Of a DNA stretch of 64,000 nucleotides, positions 29,719 through 39,360 are shown one piece after another. Position 1 is the stretch's first letter. Each line of letters opens with the position of its first letter. The notes under the pieces were generated by a model, which did not search any database, was not told the origin of the DNA, and saw nothing but the letters and a program-made list of their open reading frames with translations. The DNA comes from Methanolobus profundi. GTDB lineage: Archaea; Halobacteriota; Methanosarcinia; Methanosarcinales; Methanosarcinaceae. Location of the stretch: contig NZ_FOUJ01000006.1 in assembly GCF_900114835.1 (NCBI RefSeq), positions 1 to 64,000 of the forward strand, in the 5' to 3' direction. Both the position numbers and the translations under genes were made by a program.

Positions 29719-31788
29719 ATGGATAAGAGTATGAGATATCAAGACATTCCCATTGGAAAAAAATTAATAATATTTACTTTGATAGCAGCGATAATACCTG
29801 CTCTGCTGATAGGTACCTATGCATATGAACAGGCAGAAGCAAGCATTTCAGACGAGATACAACATAAACTCGAAGAGCAGGTGCACATAGAGAAGGATTA
29901 CATCGACTCCACCTTATCCCTTGCTCAGGATAAGGTCATCAGTGATCTGGGAGTGGCAAGGTCTACATTCTATTCAAAAGGTGACCCATCTATTGTTAAC
30001 GATCAGATGGTACTTGGAGAGGACTATATTGTCAATAATGATTTTGAGATAGTGGATAATATCAAGAACATGGTAGGAGGGACAGCTACCATATTCCAGG
30101 TACAGAATGGAGAAGCTGTAAGGATATCCACCAATGTGATCAACAATGAAGGTAAAAGAGCCGTCGGAACTACGGTCTCACAACCAGTCTATGAGGCAGT
30201 TGTCAAGAATGGAGAAACATTTTACGGACGCGCATGGGTCGTCAATGCCTGGTACCTCACCGCATACGAGCCGATCAAAGACAATACAGGAAAGACCATC
30301 GGGATCCTTTATGTCGGTATACTGGAAGAACCGTTCATTAACACCATAAAGACACACATAGATGATCTTGTCGTGGGTGAGACAGGATACATGTACATAA
30401 TGAATTCCGAAGGAGACCTCATACTGCATCCTGATATCGAAGGGGAGAGTGTCTACGAGCAGGACTTCGCCAAAGAGATGATCGCGAACAAGGAAGGTTT
30501 TATCCATTACAACTGGAATGGACGTGATAAGGCGACAGCCTATACATATTATGAGGACAGGGATTGGATCATAGCATCCGGAAGCTACTTTGATGAGTTC
30601 ACAGAAGGTATTGACTCCATCAGACACACAATGATGGCAGCGATTCTTTTTCTGATAATTGTTGGTTCACTGGCAGCTACCAGGTTCTCAAGGTCCATCA
30701 CCAGACCACTTGAAGGCATGGTAAATGCTGCCAACAGCATTGCAGATGGAGACCTGACGGTTAAACTGGAAAGTGATTCTAAAGATGAGGTGGGACAATT
30801 AGCCTTTGCGATCGACCAGATGGCAGGAAATCTAAAAGACCTGGTATTGGAGATCGAACAAAGTGCAACCAGAGTCACCGGAACATCTGGCAACATGCTG
30901 GCATCATCCGAGGAGATGGAAGCAGTATCCAGCCAGATAGCACAGACCATCAGCGAGATAGCCACAGGTGCACATGGACAATCCATGAAGACTGAAGAGA
31001 CCTCACGTGCAATGACAGAGATGACATACAATGTACAGGAAATAGCTTCAGGTGCACAGGTAGCTGCTGAAACTGCCACTACTGCAAGTGAACTTATCCA
31101 GCAAGTCGGCCTTCAGTCCGAAACACTTCTTTCCCAGATGGATGAGATACAGAGGTCTGCAGGGGAATCTGCAAATGTCATCAAGGAACTGGATATAAAA
31201 TCAAGGGAAATAGGAGAGATAGTAGAACTGATAACCAATATTGCAGACCAGACCAACCTGCTAGCATTGAATGCCGCTATCGAGGCAGCACGTGCAGGAG
31301 AACATGGAAGAGGATTTGCAGTAGTTGCAGATGAGGTGAGAAAACTTGCAGAGAACTCTGGAGCAGCAGCACAGCAGATATCAAAGCTTATCCTCGATAT
31401 CCAGCATGGAACTGAAGAAGCTGTACTGACAGTGGAGAAAGGAACAGGAACTATTGCCACCGGTGCAAAAGCCCTTCAGGAAACGGTCGATGCCGTCAAG
31501 ATGATAGTTGAAGGTGGCGGTAAAGTTGCAGGCATGGCACAGAACATTGCAGCTTCAGCACAAGAGCAGTCAGCATCTATACAAGAAGTTACTGCATCTA
31601 TCGAGGATATTTCCTCCATATCAGAAGCATCAGCCGCCGGAACTCAGGAAGTTTCTGCTGCCGTGGAAGAACAGACGTCGTCCATGACCGAGTTCACAGC
31701 ATCTGCAAGGGAACTGGCAGAACTGGCCGATGGATTGAGATCAAAACTGGAAATGTTCAAATTTGAAAGTGAGGAAAGGATCAGATGA
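29719..31788 (+). CDS. Methyl-accepting chemotaxis protein with Cache sensor
   Basis: A chemoreceptor of about 689 residues. It has an N-terminal membrane helix ('[20 protein letters not shown]'), an external Cache-type sensor (about 40-300; '[20 protein letters not shown]', '[19 protein letters not shown]'), a second membrane helix near 308-325, a HAMP domain and a long cytoplasmic signalling helix pair. The tip '[20 protein letters not shown]' is the MCP signature that contacts CheW and CheA. No che gene is near. TTG 29707, ATG 29719 and ATG 29731 are all possible starts; AAGGT (29714-29718) would best serve 29731. Confidence 0.94.
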   Translation: MDKSMRYQDIPIGKKLIIFTLIAAIIPALLIGTYAYEQAEASISDEIQHKLEEQVHIEKDYIDSTLSLAQDKVISDLGVARSTFYSKGDPSIVNDQMVLGEDYIVNNDFEIVDNIKNMVGGTATIFQVQNGEAVRISTNVINNEGKRAVGTTVSQPVYEAVVKNGETFYGRAWVVNAWYLTAYEPIKDNTGKTIGILYVGILEEPFINTIKTHIDDLVVGETGYMYIMNSEGDLILHPDIEGESVYEQDFAKEMIANKEGFIHYNWNGRDKATAYTYYEDRDWIIASGSYFDEFTEGIDSIRHTMMAAILFLIIVGSLAATRFSRSITRPLEGMVNAANSIADGDLTVKLESDSKDEVGQLAFAIDQMAGNLKDLVLEIEQSATRVTGTSGNMLASSEEMEAVSSQIAQTISEIATGAHGQSMKTEETSRAMTEMTYNVQEIASGAQVAAETATTASELIQQVGLQSETLLSQMDEIQRSAGESANVIKELDIKSREIGEIVELITNIADQTNLLALNAAIEAARAGEHGRGFAVVADEVRKLAENSGAAAQQISKLILDIQHGTEEAVLTVEKGTGTIATGAKALQETVDAVKMIVEGGGKVAGMAQNIAASAQEQSASIQEVTASIEDISSISEASAAGTQEVSAAVEEQTSSMTEFTASARELAELADGLRSKLEMFKFESEERIR

Positions 31789-31794
31789 TCCACC

Positions 31795-32286
31795 TTAACT
31801 TTCATCCATTTCGTCATGATAATCAAGTGTACACTTGAATTCCTTTTCAGATGCAGTTACAAGATAATATGTAGCAGCAAGTGCGATTATCAGGATACCC
31901 ATTCCCATCAGGAATAGTGGGTCAGTGTTCTTGATATCTATTATCATTACTTTCCTTACTACTGCTGTAACACCTACCAGAATGATCACATCAACATTCA
32001 TAGAAGATTCTACTATGATCATCTTAACGGTCTCAAGCAGCTCTATGCCTATTATGACAAGGAAGAACAGGCCGAAAACATCAAGTATCTGCTCTACACC
32101 GATCAGCAAGTAAGGAGGTGTGACCATGTCCACCAGAACTATCCATGCGATCTCTATTGTTGCGCTCAGAATAACTAATGCCATCATGACAATAATGGCC
32201 TTGATAACTAAAGTCTGAAAGATGTTTATATATTTTATGATCAGATCGATCACCACCATGATCGTGGTCCTAACGTCCCCGATCAA
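31795..32286 (-). CDS. PsiE family membrane protein
   Basis: A protein of up to 163 residues of the phosphate-starvation-inducible PsiE family (PF06146), with four membrane helices. The family core is 'IGIELLETVKMIIVESSMNV' leading to 'VGVTAVVRKVMIID'. The function is unknown; E. coli psiE is controlled by PhoB, but no such regulation is visible here. The first start is a TTG; ATG 32259, with AGGA nine bases upstream, is the more likely one. It converges on the chemoreceptor gene with 6 bases between stops. Confidence 0.88.
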   Translation of the reverse strand: MIGDVRTTIMVVIDLIIKYINIFQTLVIKAIIVMMALVILSATIEIAWIVLVDMVTPPYLLIGVEQILDVFGLFFLVIIGIELLETVKMIIVESSMNVDVIILVGVTAVVRKVMIIDIKNTDPLFLMGMGILIIALAATYYLVTASEKEFKCTLDYHDEMDES

Positions 32287-32452
32287 TGAACTTATGTACC
32301 TGCACTTGTATGTTCAACAAGCCCCGGATAAAGTACTTTTTTTTGGTTCAAATAATTATTGCTATGCATATGGAAAAACATATATTTTACACAGAACATA
32401 TATAGACATTGTAGCTGGGCAAACATAGGTGGATGTAAGGGGAGATAAATAC

Positions 32453-32860
32453 ATGATAGTTACTAAGTACCATGCTTTTGCAGGTATGATATTTTTAATA
32501 TTTATGGCATCCATTGCCATGATGCCATCGGACATGTCCGATAATGGGAACCTTGAGAATACAACAGATGAGATAATAGAACCTGTTCAGGAGATGGAAC
32601 GGGAACAAACACCATTGATGTCGACAATTGATGATACGCCGGACGAGGAAGAAAAAGATGGATGGTGGAAGCATGACGGACATAGTTCTATCAGCTACAC
32701 GACCAGTTCACCGGTCAATAGCAGCAATAGTGAACAAGTACCGGAAAACGAGGATGAAGGAAAAGGAACCCAGGTTCCGGAGGAAATACCTGAATTCCCT
32801 GTAATAGCGGTACCCATGATGACCATAATTGGTATTTCCCTGCTTTTCAGCAGGAAATAA
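32453..32860 (+). CDS. Short PEF-CTERM surface protein
   Basis: A 135-residue exported protein: an N-terminal hydrophobic helix (about 4-22), an acidic low-complexity middle rich in Glu, Asp, Ser and Thr, and a C-terminal PEF-CTERM signal ('IPEFPVIAVPMMTIIGISLL' then basic residues) starting at about 112. Such signals are recognised by an archaeosortase (ArtC class, known from Methanosarcinales), which removes the tail and anchors the protein. The start at 32453 has AGGGGAG eight bases upstream; a GTG at 32429 is in frame but unlikely. The mature part is almost only a linker. Confidence 0.82.
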   Translation: MIVTKYHAFAGMIFLIFMASIAMMPSDMSDNGNLENTTDEIIEPVQEMEREQTPLMSTIDDTPDEEEKDGWWKHDGHSSISYTTSSPVNSSNSEQVPENEDEGKGTQVPEEIPEFPVIAVPMMTIIGISLLFSRK

Positions 32861-32863
32861 CAC

Positions 32864-33850
32864 TTATTTTTTAAATGACAACGAAACAGGCATATCAAAG
32901 ACCCTGGTCTCTTTGTTCCTGTTGATGGTATATGGATAAGTTCCGGATAGTTTCATAAATATGGAACTGACATCCTTTGGGTCGATAAGAAGGATAAAAG
33001 CACCCAGAATGATGAATGAACATCCCTGTAACGTATTCATGAATATAGGCTCATTCAGGAACAGGAACCCAAAGATGATACCACTTACAGGTTCAAGCAG
33101 TGCCAATACACTTACAGTCTGAGCTTTTATCTTTGCAGCACTGTTGAGGTAGAGGACCGAAGCAAAGGCTGTTGTTATGAGACCAAAGAGAAACAGAGTT
33201 CTCAGGTTCATGAATAATACATCTGCTGGAACCTTGCTCCCAAAAGGCAGTAGTATTACCAGACTAAGGAACGTTGACCAGAACAACTGTGTCAGACCTG
33301 AGTACTCGTCCTTCAAATAACTTACAGTCATTATCGTGCCACTATAGGACAGACCGGAAAGTATCCCAAGTACGATACCAATGAGAAGACGGGAATCATA
33401 CCCATTTGTACTGTTACCCGGCAATATGACCAACAGGATACCGGCAATAGACACCATCAGAGAGAACACGCCACGCTTTGTTATCCTTTCTTTTAGAAAG
33501 AGAGGTGATAATAATGTCACATAGACCGGTGCTGTGTAAAGCAGCAATACTGCGATAGAGATGCCTGCATACTGAATTGAACTAAAGTATGTATAAAGAG
33601 TAAGAACGTTGAAGATCGCAATTAACAGAATGAATCTCTTTTTTTTGTTCAATATAAGCATTTTATGCCTTTTAGTTACTATACAGTACACTAACAACAG
33701 TAAAAATCCAAAAACAAGCCTGTAGAAGATAATTGAACTTGTTTGCATGTTGTATACATGCTTAATAAAGATTCCACTTGCCCCAAATATAGTACAAGAT
33801 ATTATAAGCTCTATATAGGAGTAATTAGTACTTTTACTGTTGAATATCAT
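32864..33850 (-). CDS. EamA/DMT family exporter
   Basis: A drug/metabolite transporter with ten membrane helices and two EamA repeats (about 10-145 and 155-290). Characteristic stretches are 'LIISCTIFGASGIFIKHVY' in helix 1 and 'ALLEPVSGIIFGFLFLNEP' in helix 9. The substrate is unknown, though relatives export amino acids or metabolites. I place the start at ATG 33850 because a TATA box (about 33867-33880) lies 25 bases before it, predicting a leaderless mRNA; the ATG at 33904 would lie upstream of that promoter. Confidence 0.87.
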   Translation of the reverse strand: MIFNSKSTNYSYIELIISCTIFGASGIFIKHVYNMQTSSIIFYRLVFGFLLLLVYCIVTKRHKMLILNKKKRFILLIAIFNVLTLYTYFSSIQYAGISIAVLLLYTAPVYVTLLSPLFLKERITKRGVFSLMVSIAGILLVILPGNSTNGYDSRLLIGIVLGILSGLSYSGTIMTVSYLKDEYSGLTQLFWSTFLSLVILLPFGSKVPADVLFMNLRTLFLFGLITTAFASVLYLNSAAKIKAQTVSVLALLEPVSGIIFGFLFLNEPIFMNTLQGCSFIILGAFILLIDPKDVSSIFMKLSGTYPYTINRNKETRVFDMPVSLSFKK

Positions 33851-33904
33851 GGCTTTGCTGAAACAATGATATATTATATAAAGCAATCTGAAATTAAAAA
33901 TCAT

Positions 33905-34530
33905 TAAAGTACTGTATACTAAAATAAGCAGATATAGTAGAGTATAACAATGATAAATCTAAGAATAATAGGCCATACTAGAATTGATCGAGTATTCAAG
34001 GTGCAATAAAGATAGACATCTAAATATCAAAAGCCTGAAGCTAAAAATGATATTAAAAAATAGAAAAAGAAATTGACAATAACCCCATTGACAATTTTAA
34101 AGATCCCGTTGACAATAACCCCGCAGCCATTCTACCACCAATAGAATGACCACCCCGATATCAGCTCATACTCCATTTGCCCACTTAGGCACTTTTAACC
34201 CCACTCCCAAAGCCACTCATACTCTTTTGTTGTTCCCGATGGGTGGAAATGCGTACATATTCGTTTTTATGTGCAGAGGGGAAAGGCACAATGCTCGCAT
34301 TTCCGTGCAATCCAATTCACGTTTTTTACCGGGGAATGTTGGGAGGAAAACCATATTTTAACACCTATGGCATGTTTCATTTGAAGCAATCACCGCCTTA
34401 GCAGTTCGTGCTACAATTGATAATATATTTTTCTACTATATTAATATATCTATATTTTAATATCTAATAATTATCATAATGATGAGGCGATATTTTTGAA
34501 AAATACAGTATCATCCAACACAAGAACATA
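33905..34530. other. Long intergenic region with short repeats
   Basis: Over 600 bases without a convincing gene. The part at 34073-34122 holds short direct repeats. At 34245-34304 GGAAATGCG and CGCATTTCC form a spaced inverted repeat. A 71-codon frame at 34146-34361 is Pro/Thr/His-rich with no ribosome binding site and is not called. The composition (C-rich around 34130-34230) differs from neighbouring spacers, so this could be a decayed gene or an RNA element. Confidence 0.4.
34073..34122. repeat. Short direct repeats TTGACAAT(AACCCC)
   Basis: TTGACAATAACCCC occurs at 34073-34086 and again at 34109-34122, with a third TTGACAAT at 34088-34095. The purpose is unknown. Confidence 0.6.
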
Positions 34531-34770
34531 TTATGTAGAGCAAAAATAATTGCCTTCAAGACCAAATTTCCCGTGGATCATACACTCAGAACACATACAA
34601 CCTTTTTTCTGCACATCGGGACGTGGACCTTTGGAACAGAACATAAATGATCCATCCTCAGGATAAGAAGGGCACTTTTGGCAATTACACCCTTTGGAAT
34701 GATGATATGACGTACATATTCCAAAATATTTGCCACGTCCTTCAGATAAACAGGAATTTTCAGCAGCCAT
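34531..34770 (-). CDS. DUF2769 cysteine-rich protein
   Basis: A 79-residue protein with ten Cys arranged as in DUF2769: 'CNCQKCPSYP' followed by 'FCSKG', then 'GCMCSECMIHGKFGLEGNYF' and a final Cys. The pattern suggests binding of metal or Fe-S clusters. The family is common in methanogens and has no known function. It ends a leftward run after threonine synthase but is separated from it by a T-rich spacer. Confidence 0.82.
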   Translation of the reverse strand: MAAENSCLSEGRGKYFGICTSYHHSKGCNCQKCPSYPEDGSFMFCSKGPRPDVQKKGCMCSECMIHGKFGLEGNYFCST

Positions 34771-34866
34771 ATTTGACCATAGGTCAGGAGAGATAATAAA
34801 GAGAACGACATTGCGAAAATACTGCGATCAACAGACCAAAATAGAAGAAAAAAAGGAAAGGAAAAC

Positions 34867-36210
34867 TCAGTTGAGCTTTTCCTGAAGATATTTCTTGAAA
34901 CCTGCGTAATCTGTTCCAAGATAATCCATGAACTCTTCCTTTGACTCTACCTTCTTCAGGCTTTCCGGAAGGTTAGGTTCGACACCAGTCTCAGCCTTCA
35001 CATGCTCAGGGAACTTTGCAGGATCTGCGGTTTCCAGTGTTACAGCCAGTGTGTTATCACCGGTCTGTGCCCTGAAGTCAAGAAGACCTCTGATACCTAC
35101 AGCTCCGTGTGGTTCTATGAGGATCCCATACTTCTCGTAGATCTCCCTGATAGTTGCCTTGGTCTCTGCATCAGTGACTGAACTTGAGTGTATATCATTC
35201 CTGAGGTTTTCCATATCAGGCTCTTTGCTGATATTGCCTTTCTCATCCATTACTCCGCCATAGACAGCGATGAGCCTTGAAAGGTTGCTTGGATGTCCCA
35301 CATTCATTGCATTGGAGAGACAGTTCTTTGAAGGTTCTATCTTCTTGTAGCCACCGGTTCCTAAGAATGTTGGAACCTCATCGTTCTCATTGACTGAAGC
35401 TATTATCTTTTTGATAGGAACTCCCATGGTCCTTGCCAGGACACAGCCCATCATGTTTCCGAAGTTTCCTGATGGGATGGAGTATATGATATCTTCAGGG
35501 TAGTTCCTGAGCTTTGCATAAGCGTAGATGTAGTAGATAGATTGCGGAACAAGACGACCGATGTTTATGGAGTTGGCTGATGAGAGGTTCATATGTTTGA
35601 GGTCCTCATCTGCAAATGCCTGTTTTACCATTGCCTGGCAGTCATCGAACTTACCATCTACTGAGATGGCTGTGATGTTCTTACCCAATGTGGTCATCTG
35701 TTTGCGCTGGCGGTCAGATACTTCGTCCGTTGGGAAGAGCACAATGACCTTGATGTTGTCAAGACCATAGAACGCATCTGCAACAGCACTGCCGGTATCA
35801 CCGGATGTAGCTGTAAGAATGGTAAGACTTCTGTTCTCCTTGCTGAGATAGTACTGCATGAGCCTTGCCATCATACGGGCTGCGAAGTCCTTAAAGGATG
35901 CAGTTGGTCCCCTGTCAAGCCTCATGATATAGGTCTGTGGGTCCACTTCTTCCAGAGGAACATCATAGTTGTAAGCGTCATAGGTGAGAGCTTTCAGTGA
36001 CTCGTCGTCCACCTCACCTTCGAGTACCTTGCTAAGTACTCTGTAGGCTATCTCAGGATACGGTGCATCTTTGAAGGAATCGATCTCCTCCTTTGAGAAT
36101 GTCGGAAGGCTCTCTGGCATGTAAAGCCCTCTGTCCGGTGCAAGTCCGGTGATAAGGGCTTCCTGAAAGCTCACTTCCGGTGCGTTAAGATTTGTGCTGT
36201 AGAGTTTCAT
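34867..36210 (-). CDS. thrC: Threonine synthase
   Basis: It converts O-phosphohomoserine to threonine with pyridoxal phosphate. The 447 residues include the N-terminal 'NAPEVSFQEALITGLAPDRG', the PLP lysine in 'DRGPTASFKDFAARMMARL', the Gly-rich phosphate loop in 'ATSGDTGSAVADAF', and 'IPSGNFGNMMGC'. This is the long ThrC type also found in bacteria and yeast. It stands alone. The 366-base spacer upstream (36211-36576) holds its promoter and that of the divergent phosphoesterase. Confidence 0.96.
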   Translation of the reverse strand: MKLYSTNLNAPEVSFQEALITGLAPDRGLYMPESLPTFSKEEIDSFKDAPYPEIAYRVLSKVLEGEVDDESLKALTYDAYNYDVPLEEVDPQTYIMRLDRGPTASFKDFAARMMARLMQYYLSKENRSLTILTATSGDTGSAVADAFYGLDNIKVIVLFPTDEVSDRQRKQMTTLGKNITAISVDGKFDDCQAMVKQAFADEDLKHMNLSSANSINIGRLVPQSIYYIYAYAKLRNYPEDIIYSIPSGNFGNMMGCVLARTMGVPIKKIIASVNENDEVPTFLGTGGYKKIEPSKNCLSNAMNVGHPSNLSRLIAVYGGVMDEKGNISKEPDMENLRNDIHSSSVTDAETKATIREIYEKYGILIEPHGAVGIRGLLDFRAQTGDNTLAVTLETADPAKFPEHVKAETGVEPNLPESLKKVESKEEFMDYLGTDYAGFKKYLQEKLN

Positions 36211-36459
36211 TTTGATCAGGAATTCAAGTTGATATGGATTAGTGTAATAGATAGATAATGACCTTTAAAGGATAAATAAGTATGAATACCTTGCCATTCG
36301 CATAATGGAACGATCAGGAAATTTAAGTACGAGATGTGAGGGCACAGATATTCAAAGGAACTGTGTTCTGTATTATTGTTATGCAATGTTGTTCTGAAAT
36401 ATTCTTTCGGAATTTAATTATGCATTTTAGTTCAGTAATAATGTTCCAAAATATTGCTC

Positions 36460-36474
36460 TGAAACATTGTTTCA
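36460..36474. repeat. Perfect palindrome, possible operator
   Basis: TGAAACATTGTTTCA has seven-base arms around one T. It lies 103 bases before the metallophosphoesterase gene, in a spacer with further ATGTT/GAAAT half-site-like words. It may be a regulator site. Confidence 0.3.
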
Positions 36475-36576
36475 ATAAATTTTTGCTGTATTATGTCAAA
36501 GTACTTTTTTATCACGCATTATCGGCAGGACCCTGATAACAGCTTTTCCTGCGGCGAAATATAAAGGGGGCAACTC

Positions 36577-37386
36577 ATGTCAATTATAGCCGTTTCAGAT
36601 GTCCATCTGGGAATGGATGGAGCAAGAAAGGATGATTTTACAGAATTCATCCATCGAGTAAAGGATATGGGGGCAGACCATCTTGTTCTGCTGGGAGATA
36701 TTATAGATATATGGAGAAGGGATTTTACAAAAGCGGTCATCGAATGTTCGGAACCATTGAACGCATTGAACGACATACTGGATGATACTCAGGTCCATTA
36801 TGTGGTCGGTAACCATGATTACTACATGCTTCGCCTCAGTGAGAAACTAAAGGAGAATTTCCCATTTGAAGTGGAGAAAACAACGGTTATCAAGAGCATG
36901 AATAAGGAGTTCTTCTTCTTCCATGGATATCAATTGGAGGTGCTGTGTAACCCACACTACAAATCCATGCAGACATACGAGAAGTTCAGTGAGCAAATGT
37001 GTCTTGCCGGAGATGACGAGGGAGATATAGCAGATGCTGCCTGGAAGATATATCAAGCAGGCAGGGCGTACATAGACAAACTGAAAAGACTACCGGAGAA
37101 CATCTATGCAGCATTCGACTCTATGGGAAATCCGCCTGAGAAGAGACTGAGAGGTAAGCACGATGCCCTCGGCAGCATAAAGGATCTTGCAGGTGCAAGC
37201 ACCAGACATTATCTATTAAGCATACGTCCGGAACAATACATGATATACGGCCATACCCACGAAGCATACGTGGACAAAAGGAACATGGTCGCAAATACCG
37301 GTAGCTGGGGATTTGGAAAGGATGAAAAACTGGAATATATCGAGATAGCTAATGACGAGGTCGAACTGAAGGAATTTGTGCCATAG
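36577..37386 (+). CDS. Calcineurin-like metallophosphoesterase
   Basis: A 269-residue phosphoesterase with the metal motifs in order: 'VSDVHLGMDG' (D-x-H), 'LVLLGDIIDIWRRD' (GDxxD), 'YVVGNHDYYM' (GNHD), and 'MIYGHTHEAYV' (GHxH). The arrangement resembles UDP-2,3-diacylglucosamine hydrolase-like enzymes, but the archaeal substrate is unknown. A GGGGG lies eight bases before the ATG. Monocistronic, convergent with the flavoprotein gene. Confidence 0.92.
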   Translation: MSIIAVSDVHLGMDGARKDDFTEFIHRVKDMGADHLVLLGDIIDIWRRDFTKAVIECSEPLNALNDILDDTQVHYVVGNHDYYMLRLSEKLKENFPFEVEKTTVIKSMNKEFFFFHGYQLEVLCNPHYKSMQTYEKFSEQMCLAGDDEGDIADAAWKIYQAGRAYIDKLKRLPENIYAAFDSMGNPPEKRLRGKHDALGSIKDLAGASTRHYLLSIRPEQYMIYGHTHEAYVDKRNMVANTGSWGFGKDEKLEYIEIANDEVELKEFVP

Positions 37387-37411
37387 GCACAAAGACCTCT
37401 CCGTTTTTTAT

Positions 37412-37990
37412 TTACTCAGAGTTTATCTTCTTCAACAACCATGCCATGTTAGATGCAAGGTTGGTCATGGTCTGCATTCCTTCTGCATCTTCATTGACAT
37501 CCCCGGGATTTAGACCAATACCAAGATTCCAGTAAGTTGAACCCACAGTGAACATGTTAGTGATCCCGAACAACTGATTGATGGAATTATAAGCACGTAC
37601 TGCGCCTGCCCTGCGAACTGCCACTACAGCAGCACCGGCCTTCCTTGAAAAGAAGCCACCGTTTGCGATAGAGACAAAACCTGCACGGTCGATAAGTGCC
37701 TTGGTCTCTGTGTTGACATCAGCGAAGTATGTTGGAGAACCTATAACAATCCCATCAGCATCCTTCATTTTAGCGATGCATTCATTGATGACATCATCAT
37801 CAAAGACACACTTGTCGTCTTTATTCTCAAAGCATTTCATACATGCAGTACACCCACGAACCTTTTTCCCACCAATATTGATGGTCTCGGTCTCGATACC
37901 TTCAGCTTCGAGCTTTGTGGTGAGTGCTTTCAGGAGGTGGGCTGTGTTCCCTTCTTTACGTGGACTTCCGTTTATTGCGATTACTTTCAT
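37412..37990 (-). CDS. Iron-sulfur flavoprotein (Isf/NADPH-FMN reductase family)
   Basis: A 192-residue flavodoxin-fold protein. The FMN loop is 'NGSPRKEGNTAHLL'. The compact [4Fe-4S] motif is Cys47, 50, 53 and 61 ('CTACMKCFENKDDKC'), spaced CX2CX2CX7C as in Methanosarcina Isf. 'IVIGSPTYFADVNTETKALI' forms the second FMN contact. Isf proteins shuttle electrons from ferredoxin, in part to reduce oxygen or peroxide. A GAGGAAACCACC ribosome binding site precedes the ATG. A truncated copy of the 5' end with the same leader lies at 39117-39200, beyond the RhuM gene. Confidence 0.93.
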   Translation of the reverse strand: MKVIAINGSPRKEGNTAHLLKALTTKLEAEGIETETINIGGKKVRGCTACMKCFENKDDKCVFDDDVINECIAKMKDADGIVIGSPTYFADVNTETKALIDRAGFVSIANGGFFSRKAGAAVVAVRRAGAVRAYNSINQLFGITNMFTVGSTYWNLGIGLNPGDVNEDAEGMQTMTNLASNMAWLLKKINSE

Positions 37991-38076
37991 GGTGGTTTCC
38001 TCTTTTTGTGATTTTAAATTAATTATCCAGAGATGAATATAGCAAGTTGTTATAAGTGATTTAGTATTAGGTGCTC

Positions 38077-39111
38077 TTAGTTGTAGTCATCCTTACTCTC
38101 CATGATGCGCCGGACCTCTCTGTCAAAATCGGAGATGTAATTATTATCCTGTGTTACCCGGTATTCTTCATATTCCTGTTCAGCTTTCAGTTTTGCTTCC
38201 AGTGCGCTGACCCTGCCCTTGTCTTTCAATATCGGATAACTGGACAGTTCCAGGAAGTTATGCAGGAATTCACTCCAGTCCTGCATTTTCATGAGTATCT
38301 GGCGCTGTGCACGATTTTCTGCGAGGTCGAGATAGGCAGAGACCAGCCGGTTCAGTTCCCTGATATGAGCGTCACCGAGGTAGTTCTTGGCAACTGTTAC
38401 ATCAGATCTCAGTATCTTCCCATCAGGTGCCTGCTTCCAGTTTGTCAGGCCCATGTGCAATTTTGTTGCGTCAGCGGAGTCATAAATGATCTCTGCGGCT
38501 GTTTTCCCGGTAATAGCCCAGTGAAGCTTATTCTGTACTGTGGCAAAGAATTCCTTTGTTTGCGGGGCATTTTTGTTATAATCCGCAGACAGGGCATATA
38601 TGTCGGTGATCTTCTGGTAGAACCGCCTCTCGCTTGCACGAATTTCCCTGATACGCTCAAGAAGTTCCTCGAAATAGTCCTTTCCAAAAACCTGCTTCCC
38701 CTGTTTGAGCCGTTCATCATCCATTACGAACCCTTTGATGATGTACTCCTTCAAGGCCTGTGTTGCCCATATTCGAAACTGGGTTGCCTGTACACTATTT
38801 ATGCGATACCCCACCGAAATTATCGCGTCAAGGTTGTAGAATTCCATTTTCCGCTGAACCTGGCGCTCCCCTTCTGTTTGAACTGTTTCCAAAATGGAAA
38901 TTGTTGACTCTTTCACCAGTTCTCCGGATTCATAGATGTTTGCCAGGTGTTTGCTAATGGCAGGTACCTTCACCCCGAACAAGCCAGCCATAGCCTTCTG
39001 GGTAAGCCAAACGTTTTCATCCTTCAGTACTACGTCTACCTTCACTTTTCCATCATTTGAAGTGTAGAGAATGAAATCTGACTGGTTGCCGGAAAGGTTG
39101 TTCTCATTCAT
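38077..39111 (-). CDS. RhuM family protein
   Basis: A 344-residue member of the RhuM family (PF13310), first named from a Salmonella pathogenicity island and common in mobile or phage-derived regions. The N-terminus ('VWLTQKAMAGLFGVKVPAIS') looks like a winged-helix or KilA-N-like DNA-binding unit, followed by 'YNLDAIISVGYRINSVQATQ' and 'RIWATQALKEYIIKGF', the most conserved core. The biochemical function is unknown. The gene sits between an intact flavoprotein gene and a truncated second copy of its 5' end, so it was probably inserted there. Confidence 0.93.
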   Translation of the reverse strand: MNENNLSGNQSDFILYTSNDGKVKVDVVLKDENVWLTQKAMAGLFGVKVPAISKHLANIYESGELVKESTISILETVQTEGERQVQRKMEFYNLDAIISVGYRINSVQATQFRIWATQALKEYIIKGFVMDDERLKQGKQVFGKDYFEELLERIREIRASERRFYQKITDIYALSADYNKNAPQTKEFFATVQNKLHWAITGKTAAEIIYDSADATKLHMGLTNWKQAPDGKILRSDVTVAKNYLGDAHIRELNRLVSAYLDLAENRAQRQILMKMQDWSEFLHNFLELSSYPILKDKGRVSALEAKLKAEQEYEEYRVTQDNNYISDFDREVRRIMESKDDYN

Positions 39112-39116
39112 GGGTT

Positions 39117-39182
39117 TTAACTCCGCACTGCTGCTGTGTTTCCTTTTTTACGTGGGATTCTGTTTATTGAGGCTACTTTCAT
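39117..39182 (-). pseudogene. Truncated 5' end of a second flavoprotein gene
   Basis: From ATG 39182 the minus strand encodes 'MKVASINRIPRKKGNTAA' followed by three unrelated codons and a stop. This matches the first 17 residues of the intact flavoprotein at 37412-37990 ('MKVIAINGSPRKEGNTA'). The upstream bases, including GAGGAAACCACC, are also shared. It is a remnant of a duplicated gene cut off where the RhuM segment begins. Confidence 0.75.
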
Positions 39183-39360
39183 GGTGGTTTCCTCTTTTGT
39201 GAATTGTTATTGTAGGTTAAATCTGAAAAAGAATGTGGTGTGAGTTGTTGTAATAAGTGCAACGAAATTAGAAAATAGATAATGCCTCTGATTACTTCCA
39301 GTGTAAAATTTATTTTTGCAAAAATGTATTTAAAGATAAATAAAACATAGTAAGAATATT

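Noticed and set aside
34146-34361. 71-codon plus-strand frame in the long intergenic region
   Set aside because: Low-complexity Pro/Thr/His composition, no ribosome binding site, no family.
38071-38907. 278-codon plus-strand open frame opposite the RhuM gene
   Set aside because: Cys/Phe-rich shadow of the RhuM coding strand; RhuM is a recognised family over its full length.
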